64,000 bases of DNA. It comes from Sporothrix humicola (lineage: Eukaryota; Ascomycota; Sordariomycetes; Ophiostomatales; Ophiostomataceae). The stretch is from the NCBI GenBank assembly GCA_021396245.1, contig WNYE01000048.1, positions 1 to 64,000 on the forward strand, read 5' to 3'. A program made the position numbers and the translations under genes. The notes below the pieces were generated by a model. The model worked only from the letters and a program-made list of their open reading frames with translations. It did no database searches and was not told where the DNA came from. Positions 23,870 through 33,800 of the stretch are shown here, one piece after another (position 1 is the first letter of the stretch; each line of letters opens with the position of its first letter).

Positions 23870-26179
23870 AGAAGGAGAATGCTGTTTGCTGTTTACTGTA
23901 TGGTGTATCGGTTGGTGGCAAGTGGTGGACGGGCGGTAATGGGGAAAAGCGAGATTTTTGGAGGATGTTTGTTTCACGGAACCAATGTGGCGACCCTGCA
24001 CGGTGAGTGGTTCAACCAGACGAGGCGGATAACCGACGAGAACCACAACAAGGATCCTGTCCACACCTTGCCTCTGCTTACCGACCACACCGTCGCTAGA
24101 CGTTCCCACCCAGGTGAGAGTATCACGCAAGTCATATCTTTTACGGGCCATAAAGGACCAAAAGGGCAAAGGGATGGCAGACGGAAAACGAAACGAACGA
24201 ATCGAAGCAACGGACACAAAAAACACTGCCAAATGACAAAAAAAGAAAAAAAAGAAGGGATCGACTCATACTATCGGTCGTCTGCATTTGCCCCGGTTAG
24301 CCTTTTATATTGTTTTGTTTTTGTCGAATATGTTGGGCGCCTGATTTGTTTTCTTATTTCGGGACGGGGTATTGATAATATCCAAATTTATTTTATGCTG
24401 GCTCTCTATTCCCTATTTTCATTCTTCATATTGTTTTCACTTCTCTTGTCTTGTGTTGCGGAGGCAGTGAAGAAAAAGTATCGCTGCGATTTGGCATCTT
24501 CAATGAGTGTGTTACTCTGTTTTCTCAGGCTAGGGGATGTACGGTCAAGGCAGTCAAGGTTGGACTTTTTGCCCAACCATGTGATAGAACAGACACAAAG
24601 GAGAATACTTTGATATCGGGTCCTTTTCAAGTATAGCGTGACACAGAGTGGGCTACAGTAACAGACGGCCGGGGCGTAGATAAGATGCGGCGATGCCGGG
24701 GAAGCTTGCATATCGAACTGGGATACCGGGGACCTCAGTTCAGTGCCTCGTATCTGCATTTGTGCAGATGTATGCGGGAGAAGCAGAGAACTTATTCCGT
24801 TCTTTTGCTTTATGGTGTATCTCTTGTGGTACTTGCTCCACATAATGCTATTCAGTGTACTTTATACTGGGAATGAAGTTCACAGTTAAACATTCTGTTG
24901 ACGCAGGCTCACTTGAAAGGTGCACATTCACGATTATTACCTCTTTATTGCCTTTTTCACTTTTCTTTTCTTCTCTTCTTCTTGGCCAATTTACTTTGTA
25001 TTTTTACATTGCACGATTTGTTTTGGATGCAATTTGATCCTCTTGATCGCTCTTTCCGCCCTTATCTCGTTCTCCACAAGAAGAAAGAAATAAAATGCCC
25101 GAACTGTAGGAGCTGCAGCGGTCCTTCCTCCGTACGACTCTTCATGGCACCCAGAGCTCCTTCTATTTCTGTATTTTGTGTTCTCACTAGCAGCACGTGC
25201 TATGAGTTAAATCGCCTATCTTTCCCCTCGCCTCCACCCCTACCAGGTTCTTTGATGCCAGCTGCCGATTCGCTCGACTTGCCGACGGGATCGCGCCAGA
25301 AGCTTGATCGTCCCTGGCCTTGTGCCCCTAAAACTGCAACGGTCCAGGCCATCCTTGTTAGTAGACCAGAATTACCACATTGGGACGACGCCACCCCCTC
25401 ACATTACCATGTTTTTTTTGAGGATAGAAGGGAAAGAAGGAACAACTGTAAACGCTTTGAGGAAGGAAGGACATGGGAAGGAGAAGCAGCGATGGTGGTA
25501 TTCCTTTGATCCATTTGCACTTTCCTTTCTTTGACAAGAATGAAATCCCAAAAGAAGAAGAGGAGGGAGAGGGAAAGGGCGACCTCTACAAGGCGAGTAC
25601 AACAATGGTTCGCCAGGCTCTTTCGTTCCGGTTGGGGCAACCCACTTTGAGACGGTCGTACATCGTTATGCTGCATGCTGCACGCAACCCCTTTCCTCGT
25701 CTTTCCTCGTTTTCCTCGTTGTTTGTCGATACACTCGCGTGTCGTGTTAAGCTCCTTCCTAATTCTTCCAAAGACCTGTTCTTTCGTTCCACCAAACGGC
25801 ATCGCTAGTGGGTGTGATAGTGGCATCCCTGTTTTTGCGGGGAGAAGGGGCGATGCAGGCGCATGTTCTTTCCCTTCCTTGTCCATTCCCGTGAAGATCT
25901 ACGTACGATAGCGGCCTCGATAGCAGCTTCCTGATATGCATGACGCTGGACACCACTACGCCGTCTACCGTCGTACTACCGTCTAACCTTTTAGCTTCTC
26001 CGTCCTTTGCTTCGTCCGTTTAGTTTGTTTAGATCCTCTTTCTGTCGAGTCTATCAACCCCGACCCCGGCCTTGATCCTTTATTATCACCTCTCCAACGT
26101 GCAGCAATCCCCATCATCGGCCACCCCTGTTATCAGGCGACGACTGATTGTCGCCCTGTCTCCTTGAGCTGCCACCTTT

Positions 26180-26269
26180 CATATCGTCCATATCGTCCAT
26201 ATCGTCCATATCGTCCATATCGTCCATATCGCCCATATCGTCCATATCGTCCATATTGTTCATATTATA
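26180..26269. repeat. 9-bp minisatellite, about 10 units
   Basis: Tandem CATATCGTC units run head to tail: seven exact copies, one with a single change (26225), and two degenerate at the right end. The minus strand reads as a Met-Asp-Asp repeat within an 80-residue open frame, but that frame has no other protein-like feature. Confidence 0.85.
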
Positions 26270-26443
26270 CTTTTTTCTTCTTCTTTGGACTACCCGCTTT
26301 GTTGCCTCTTGCCGGTAACTTGAGCCAATCTCGCGCCGTCGATGAACGGTGGCCAAGATAACAGGAGAAACGGCCTGTCAACGCGTTGGCGATGATGTTC
26401 TTTTGGATTTCGAGAAGACCACACCGACAGACAGGCGACAAAT

Positions 26444-26527
26444 AGACGACGTACCAGAAACGGCAATTGACAGACGACGGACATAATCGACAGACGACAC
26501 ACAAGCCCATAGACTCCATTAGACGAC
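26444..26527. promoter_or_regulatory. cluster of four AGACGAC motifs upstream of the permease
   Basis: AGACGAC occurs at 26444, 26472, 26492 and 26521, 220-305 bp before the ATG. Spacings of 28, 20 and 29 bp suggest a possible multi-site regulator element. No known factor is assigned. Confidence 0.35.
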
Positions 26528-26747
26528 GAATTGGTTGGCATTTCGTTGATACTTAAGACTCGCATCTGCCGATCCGTTGAGACCTGTTTCTCCTCTTCTC
26601 TCTCGACATTACCCCACAGTGTCGTACACAGTACAGACGTGGATTGTTCCAGTCTTTTGATCTTTTATTTTGCATTGTCTTACTGTTCTTTTTCTCCCTT
26701 TTGATACTCATTTCATTTCCCCTCCTCATCATCATCACATATCCACC

Positions 26748-28398
26748 ATGGCCGACACGGAAAAGAACGTGCTGCCAGAGACGGCGCCGCCCTTCGACAA
26801 CGACGTGGAAATCGGCAGTATCTCCGCGTATCCGGTCAAGGGCAGGCATCCCAATCTCAAGCATGCCGACACCAACAATGCCGACGAGGCTCTCCAGTTT
26901 TTCCAGGCGCACGCCGGTGATGCGGTGCCGATGACGCCGGAAGAGGACCGCCGGCTGCTTCGCAAGATCGACTGGAACCTGATGCCGCTCCTTTGCGTCG
27001 TCTACGGCCTCAACTACCTGGACAAGACGACTGTGTCCTATGCTTCCGTCATGGGATTCAAGGTATGTACATGTACCCTGTTCTTTTCTCTTGTCTTGAC
27101 CCCCACTAACAGCTCAGACCGACGCTCATCTCATCGGACAAGACTACTCGTGGGTGGCCAGTATGTTCTACTTTGGCTACCTTGCGTGGGAATGGCCGAC
27201 CAACTACCTGCTTCAGCGCCTCCCGCTCGCGAAATGGTCGGCTGCCAACGTCATTATGTGGGGGCTGGTGCTGTGCTGCATGGCAGCCGTCGACAGTTTT
27301 GCCGGCGCAATGGCGGTGCGGTTCTTCTTGGGCGTGTTTGAGGCGGCCGTCAGCCCTGGATTCGCGCTCTTCACGTCGCAGTGGTACACGATGCGGGAGC
27401 AGGGCACACGCGTGGGCATCTGGTTCTCGTTCAACGGAGTCGGCCAGATCATTGGCGGGTTTGTGGCGTACGGCATTGCTGTCGGCACCGAGAACCATCC
27501 GCTGTCGGGCGGCAAGCTGCACTCGTGGCAGCTGCTGTTCCTGGTGATTGGCCTGTTCACGGCCGCCATTGGTGTTGTTTTTCTGTGGTACATGCCCGAC
27601 AACCAGATGAACGCGCGGTTCTTGACGGAAGAAGAGCGCGTGCGGGCCGTCGAGCGCATCCGTGTCAACCAGCAGGGCGTCGGCAACAAGCACTTCAAGT
27701 CGTACCAGTTCAAGGAGGCGCTGACAGACCCCGTGGTGTGGGCGTTTGTGTTCTACTCGCTCGTGGCTAACATCCCGAACGGCGGCATCAGCAACTTCTT
27801 TTCGCAGCTCATTGTGTCCTTTGGTTTCACGAGCCAGCAGTCGCTGTTGCTGGGCACGCCCGGCGGCGCTGTCGAGATTGTGGCGCTGATTGCCTGTGGT
27901 TATCTCGGTGACAAGTACCGCAACCGGTTGCTGATCAGCATTTCGGGCATGGTGATTTCATTCATCGGGATGTTGCTGATCACGGTGCTCAACAACTCGC
28001 CCGGACAGCGGATCGGCCGGCTGGTTGGATACTATCTGACGCAGGCCGCCCCGACGCCGTTTGTGGCGCTGCTGTCGCTGATTGCAACGAACATTGCCGG
28101 ATGGACGAAGAAGACGACGGTAGCGGCCATGTACCTGATTGCATACTGCGTAGGCAACATTATCGGCCCGCAGGTGTTCCAGGACAAGGACAAGCCGACG
28201 TACCGCCCTGCCGAGATTACAATTCTGGTGTGCTACGGGCTGTGCATCCTGGACGTTGTCTTCATCTACTGGTGGTGGCGCCGGCAGAACGCACTCAAGG
28301 TCCAGGCGCGCGAGCAGCCGGGCTACCAGAAGATGACGGGCCAGGAATTCTACGATCTGACAGACCGCGAGAACCCCGAGTTCAACTATACTCTGTAG
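26748..28398 (+). CDS. MFS permease, anion:cation symporter family (Dal5/Tna1-like)
   Basis: Plasma-membrane transporter of 531 aa. Exons are 26748..27062 and 27118..28398. The 55-bp intron is phase 0 with donor GTATGT and a CTAAC branch. The start is in a CACCATGG context. An N-terminal cytosolic region of about 80 residues precedes a 12-helix major facilitator fold. Family features include DWNLMPLLCVVYGLNYLDKTTVSYA in the first helix, FYFGYLAWEWPTNYLLQRLP and RFFLGVFEAAVSPGF in the N-half, and the mid-loop MPDNQMNARFLTEEER. Relatives carry allantoate, nicotinate, pantothenate or other small organic anions; the substrate cannot be told from sequence. Its 3' end faces the flavohemoglobin gene, 307 bp away. 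Confidence 0.92.
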
Positions 28399-28705
28399 GG
28401 TGGCAGCAGGAAGGAAAGGTTTACACCGGAGGAGCGCGGAATTTAATGTCAGGCGATGGACATATTGTGAAAATAGGTGGAGCAAAAACTTTTGAAATTA
28501 ATTATGGTATCCCGTGAAAACAACTCTCTTTTGACCCTCTATACCTCTTTTCATCATTTGGTGCTTCGTGATTTTCAGCTTGGTCGTTATGTAGGAGAAG
28601 AAGTAAAATAAAACAGACGCAACATTAAAGAGCAGCAACAAAAAGATGTGACATGATATGAACAGGCCCAACAGCACTACTAATCGTACACTTGTCTTCT
28701 CACGT
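28399..28705. other. convergent 3' region, MFS / flavohemoglobin
   Basis: 307 bp shared by the 3' ends of two convergent genes. A/T-rich with no coding frame. Confidence 0.5.
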
Positions 28706-30661
28706 CTACGCCCCCAAGAAGGCCGTCAGGCGGGCATTGCGGTTGTCCGTCTCGAGATCGCCGGTCGAAAACAGCTCGAAGCGGATGCGCTGGCGATTAA
28801 TGCCGAGCTCTTCGACGAGATGCGTAGCCATGTCGAGCATAAACGACTCGGGGCCGCAGACAAAGTACTCGGTGCTGCCGTTGCGCAAAAACAGCATGTC
28901 GCCGTCGTCGTGGCTGCTGCTGCTGCTGCTTTCAAGGTGTTTGTGTCCGTTGCCGAGAGCTGTTGGTGTTGTCGGCGACGTCGGCGTCGTGGGCGTGGTC
29001 GTTCCCTCCGACCGAAGCGTGCCGGGCGGCGTGACGAGTTTGCGCAGGTCGACGTGGCCCGTGAACTCGAGCGCAGAGGACGAGGACGTGTTTGATGCTG
29101 CCGTGGCCGGAGGGGCCGTTTCGACAAAGTTGGTCGGATGAGCGCCGAGCGGCGACTGCATAAACATGGTCGAGTGGCGGTTGCTGCCCTGGGCGTTGGC
29201 CGTGGCATGCAGCAGATCACGAGACCGTCTTGCAGCAGCAGCAGCAGCACCTGCAAATCCAGACGAGACGGACGACGCAGCCGACGACTGTGGTGTAAGG
29301 CCAGAAAAGAAATAGGCGGTGCGCAGGCCGGGCATCTTGCGCTGCAGTTCACGGATGGCGGTGCTGTAGACGGGCGGTGAGTAGCGCGAGGCGTGGACAT
29401 AGGTGACGGCCCGGCGCGGCTGGGTCACGGCAACGCTGTTGAGAATGGCCATCATCGGTGCAGCGCCAATACCGGCCGACAGCAGGACGAGCGGCACATT
29501 GGCATTGCTGCTGGTGCCCGAATAATAACAGCTGTTGCCGGCACCGGGGACGCCAAACGCCTCGGCATTGTCGACGTTTAGGAAAAACTCGCCGGTCGGG
29601 TGTGAGACATCGATCGTGTCGCCGACATTGAGCGTGTCGATCATGGCGTTGGACACGAGGCCGGGGTGGAAATAGGACGCGGCGACCGAGTTGGCGAAGC
29701 GCGTGCCCTCGTCGCGCTTGACGCTGATACGGTAGCAGTCGGGCCGCCAACGGTCGCTCAGCGAGTACTGCCGTGACTGGTAGTAGTACTCCCGGTGCTG
29801 ATGTTGTGACGAAGATGCCGATGATGCGCCGATATGTGGACACCCTCCAGCACCGCTATTTCCGGTCGGCGCTTCCGGCAGCAGCATGCGGACAGACACA
29901 TACTGGCCTGGCAGGTAGTAGGGAAGAGCGGCGCCACCGCCGGGGATGGTGTGTATGCTGGTGCTGCTCCTGTTGTTGCTGTTGTGCTTGCTGCTTTTCA
30001 GCAGATTAATGTTGTTCGTCTTGAGACGGCTGGTGAAATTGCTGTATCGGCTGCCGCTGCTGCTGACCGAGCTCATACTCGCCCGCGGGCATCCGCTTGC
30101 TGCATCGGACGACATTGAGCTCTTGCTCTTTGACGCGGACAGGGGCACAAGGTAGAACGAGTAGACGTCCTCCGACTCGGCCACCTTCTTGGCCACCTGC
30201 AGCCGCTCCCACGACTGCCACGTCTCGAAGCTGCGGTACAGATGCGCCTCGCGGCCGATCATCATGCGGGCCAGCACACAGTAGGCGTCCATCCACGCAG
30301 CCTGCACCTCGGGTGTCATGGCCGGGCCGAGCACTTCCTTGAAGGCCCGGATCAGGTACTCGCCGACAATGGCATACTGGTCGGGCTGGATGCCGAGCGA
30401 GCAGTGTTTGTGGCAGACACGCTCGAGTTTGGGGATGAGCTCGCTCGTGTGGGAGATGTTGGCGGCGAAAGCGATGATGATCGATGTGAGGGCGCGAGGC
30501 TGGCGGCCGTTGGCTTGGTTGACGGTGTTGAAGTGGTTCTTGAGTTCGGGGTGCTCGCCGAGCATCGTGGCGTAGAACATGGACGCAATCTCTTCGCCAT
30601 GCTCGCGGAGGGCAGGCAGAGTGTCCTGGACAAGCCTGGACTGTTTGTATGTGAGGGCCAT
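28706..30661 (-). CDS. flavohemoglobin (nitric oxide dioxygenase) with low-complexity insertions
   Basis: Converts NO and O2 to nitrate with NAD(P)H, protecting against nitrosative stress. Intronless frame of 651 aa from the ATG at 30661; the in-frame GTG further upstream is not needed. The globin domain spans about 1-150, with distal Tyr30 and Gln54 and proximal His86 (HKHCSLG). The reductase has an FAD motif RQYSLS (297-302), a GIGAAPM nucleotide motif (397-403) and CGPESFM (602-608). Typical fungal enzymes are about 400-420 aa. Here Ser/Thr/Ala/Gly-rich inserts occur at about 174-244, 264-289, 365-387, 455-535 and 544-588, all between conserved reductase strands. No clear splice signals would remove them. 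All catalytic motifs are intact, so activity is likely. Confidence 0.93.
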   Translation of the reverse strand: MALTYKQSRLVQDTLPALREHGEEIASMFYATMLGEHPELKNHFNTVNQANGRQPRALTSIIIAFAANISHTSELIPKLERVCHKHCSLGIQPDQYAIVGEYLIRAFKEVLGPAMTPEVQAAWMDAYCVLARMMIGREAHLYRSFETWQSWERLQVAKKVAESEDVYSFYLVPLSASKSKSSMSSDAASGCPRASMSSVSSSGSRYSNFTSRLKTNNINLLKSSKHNSNNRSSTSIHTIPGGGAALPYYLPGQYVSVRMLLPEAPTGNSGAGGCPHIGASSASSSQHQHREYYYQSRQYSLSDRWRPDCYRISVKRDEGTRFANSVAASYFHPGLVSNAMIDTLNVGDTIDVSHPTGEFFLNVDNAEAFGVPGAGNSCYYSGTSSNANVPLVLLSAGIGAAPMMAILNSVAVTQPRRAVTYVHASRYSPPVYSTAIRELQRKMPGLRTAYFFSGLTPQSSAASSVSSGFAGAAAAAARRSRDLLHATANAQGSNRHSTMFMQSPLGAHPTNFVETAPPATAASNTSSSSALEFTGHVDLRKLVTPPGTLRSEGTTTPTTPTSPTTPTALGNGHKHLESSSSSSHDDGDMLFLRNGSTEYFVCGPESFMLDMATHLVEELGINRQRIRFELFSTGDLETDNRNARLTAFLGA

Positions 30662-30792
30662 GCTGGGGGGTAGAGAGGGATGCACGAAACGAAAGAAGGA
30701 TAATATGTGTCCAAGGTGTCAATCAGTATGGCAACGATCGACTGCAAGCTGGGCCGGACTGCAACATGGCCATGTGCGTGGCGATGGGACGG

Positions 30793-30801
30793 TATATATA
30801 T
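30793..30801 (-). promoter_or_regulatory. TATA box for the flavohemoglobin gene
   Basis: TATATATAT about 132 bp upstream of the ATG at 30661, in the orientation and distance expected for an inducible fungal promoter. Confidence 0.45.
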
Positions 30802-33800
30802 GAGGATCCGAAGGGATGACAAGCAGGGAGGAGAGAGGATACGGAGGAAATGGAGAAGATAGAGAAGAGAATAAAAGAATAAAAAAAGAAGAATATTGTG
30901 GACCACGAGAAAACATGGCCATATGTCGTACCAAGAACCAATGGCCATACTCATGGCATTAATATTGACTAGGCTTGTCTTGACCAGAGATGACCTCGAC
31001 CTGACCCCCATCGACGCCTGTTCCACTGTGGAGCGCGGGATGCCGCACATGGCACTGGGCGGCACCGGTCCATTGACTCCACGAGTCCACGCGAGCAAAG
31101 ACAGGAAGAAGACAGAAAAAATATAAAAAAATGGAAAAGACAACGGTCGTGCCGTTATACCTAACCTTTCCTTTTTCGACTCGTTTCATTTTCATTTTGT
31201 CCCCGGCACGGCGTTTCCTGCTTTGCAAGCAAGCTTGGCCTGGTTCTGTCCAGTTACTGATGGCCTCTGTGTGCTGGGAGACCGACCTCAATTCCGTATC
31301 CTGCCGCGTTTGCATCGTCCTTTCTCGTCGTCTCGTATGATGTTATTTGTTTTGGCTCGTCCGCAGTCCGCTTGGACTGGGCATCGGTTGGGTCGGAGTG
31401 TATAACCGCGGTTTTCTCTCCATTTTACTTTCTTTTTCTTCTTTCTCTTTCAGTCTCGTGCAGGTTCTTTTGTTTCTTTTGTGTCTTTTGTCACAACTCG
31501 TTTGTGATGAGTGAGTTTCGCCTCTGGTCACACAAAACGGATGGGGCGTAGAGCGGCCAAAAGGGGCAGAAAAAGAAAAGAACAAAAAGAAACAGAGGCA
31601 AAGAGTGAATAATACACAAATCAAAGGCGGAGGACGTGGACACAAAAAAGAAAAGTAAGGAGCTCGTTGCAACTGCATGATGCGGCCCCTTGGTGTTAGT
31701 GCAGAATGCACCAATCATGGCGAAGATTACCGTTGAAGAATCCGTAGGGCAGTGAAACGATAAAAGAAAGAAAACAAGCAAACAAACATAAAAAGCAGTC
31801 CATACGACGATGGATGCAAGGTACACAGGAACAGGTTGTTGACCGTCGAAATAACACTGCAAAGGTTGTATCGACACTGCAGAAGAGCGGTCTGTAGGAA
31901 GACGAAAAGAAGAAGAAGAAAAAGTCTGTGAGGCCTCTGCGGATGTTCGCGGGTGCAAAGTGGCCCGTTTCTGGGTGAAAAGCATCTTCTTTTCTTGGTC
32001 TGTTCGTTTTTTCAATTCCGTTTTGTGGTCCCTGCTTCCCTGTCGGAGAATCTTCGCTTCGGCAGTTTGACGTACCGAGCATATGTCTGTGGCAATCTGT
32101 GTGCAATCTGTGTGCGTCCTTGCACAAGGCGAGGCACGCGAGAAGAAAACGTATCCGGTGGACTGGGACGCAATGTCGACTTGGTGTGCCTTGTCGTGTT
32201 ATTGGGGGCGGCTTTCTACTCCCGGCTCCAAAAAAGGTAGTTTGATGCACGTTTCTGGAGCTTCTGGTAAGATACGAAGCACTTGTACGACACAGAAGAC
32301 GACGCCCAGAAAGAAAATGGCAAACGAGGAGAGCGGGCAGAATACGGACAGAAAGAATACGGACAGAGGCGGGTCCCCAAAAAGCACCAGAAGCGAAAAA
32401 GAAGACACAAAAAGGGACGTACAAACAAGGAGACGACGGTTGTCACGCGATTTTGCAAACCGGGGGATGCAAGCGAGAACGCTAGGTGGCCGCTTGACCC
32501 GGAATGCTAAAGATATACTAGAGAAAAAGAAGAAGAAAAAGAGAAAAAAGAGGAAAAAGGAAGACCTCAACAGGAAGAAGGCACATAAAAATAAACGAAA
32601 ACGAAACAGGGCAGACAAAAGAAGAAAGCATAGGCGGCGTCGTCGTCACTTGAGAAATTGAAAGGAACTCGACAACCGGGCTCGAGCCCTCCAGAACCAA
32701 AGAATGGCCAAAAAAGAAGAGGGCCCTTCTTGACCCCTATTTGAAAATCGTATGAGCCATGCCCGAAACTCTGATTCATCATAATCGTAGCCGCTCAAAG
32801 ACTCAAAGCACGGCCAAAGAGCCGGCGGACTGACGCCGGAATTGAGTGTGGCTTGCCCCCATGCGGTTGGCGCATAAAAACTTGTCGTCCTGGGAGAGGT
32901 GAGGTTGGGCATGGCGGCGTGGCGAAGACGACGAGACGCGGTGCCTGGCATGTGGCATATTGCCGTTCATACGACATTGGGAAAAGTGTCGGGAGTTGAA
33001 AATGACAGGGCCACGTTCAGGGAAGGCAAGGCAATAAGGCGATAGGGCCAAAAAGGCCACAAAAAGTAAAAAAAAGTGAAGAAAAAACCGTTCAAGGGCA
33101 ATTTCCTTTCCGACTTGTCGACTTTTCTGTCATTACTCAGAAAGTCTGCTAGTCGGGTTCGCCTTTCTCCCCCCCAGCAAGCTGAGGCGCACATCGTACG
33201 ATACGGCAGCAAGGCCAAAAATCGAAAGATGGCAAAGGTGGGCTGCCGCGCAAAATAAGAAACCATAAATATGGGGTTCCTGGCTTTCTTTGGTGTTCCT
33301 CGACTTCCTTCTGTGGGACAAACGCGTTCGAGAAAATTTCGCTGAAAGGCTTATTGATTGTTAGCGTATTGTATCAGCTGTCTTTTCGAATGAAATTTCA
33401 AGGGCGGGTCAAGAAAACGAGGAGAAGGGGAGACGACTTGAACGATGGATAAAAAAGGTTATGACTTACACGGACGAACTGGTTGTCGCGTGCTGTGATT
33501 CTGTGACGGCCGTTGAAGAAAAAGAAGAAGAATAAGACAAACTCGGGTGGCGCCGCACTAACACACTAATACCCGCCAGCTCCACCGAAGATCAGGCAAT
33601 AGCATCACTGTCTTACCTGGATTTCTCTTCGATATTTTTCTGTTCTTTATCCACTGTGGCTCGTGCAATTGGGTTTTTGACATTCGGAAACTCTCTCCAA
33701 GGCTTTTCGTCTTCAAGGCTGTCTCGGCTGTCTGTGGAAGCACCGCTAGAATGCTTTGTGATTTTCTAGACTCGGCACATGGCGCACGGTTTTGGAGGCC

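Larger units (their letters stand above)
23870..26747. other. 2.9-kb intergenic region between eIF4E and MFS gene
   Basis: Begins with the eIF4E 3' flank. No domain-bearing frame is found on either strand. It contains the 9-bp minisatellite at 26180-26269 and, just upstream of the permease gene, four AGACGAC motifs within 84 bp (26444-26527). Confidence 0.5.

Noticed and set aside
26114..26356. 80-codon minus frame with Met-Asp-Asp repeats as a gene
   Set aside because: The repeat is a 9-bp minisatellite that stays open in any frame; flanking residues show no domain or start context.
30662..30685. Upstream GTG start extending flavohemoglobin by 8 residues
   Set aside because: The ATG at 30661 matches the family N-terminus (MALTYKQS); nuclear fungal genes start at ATG.
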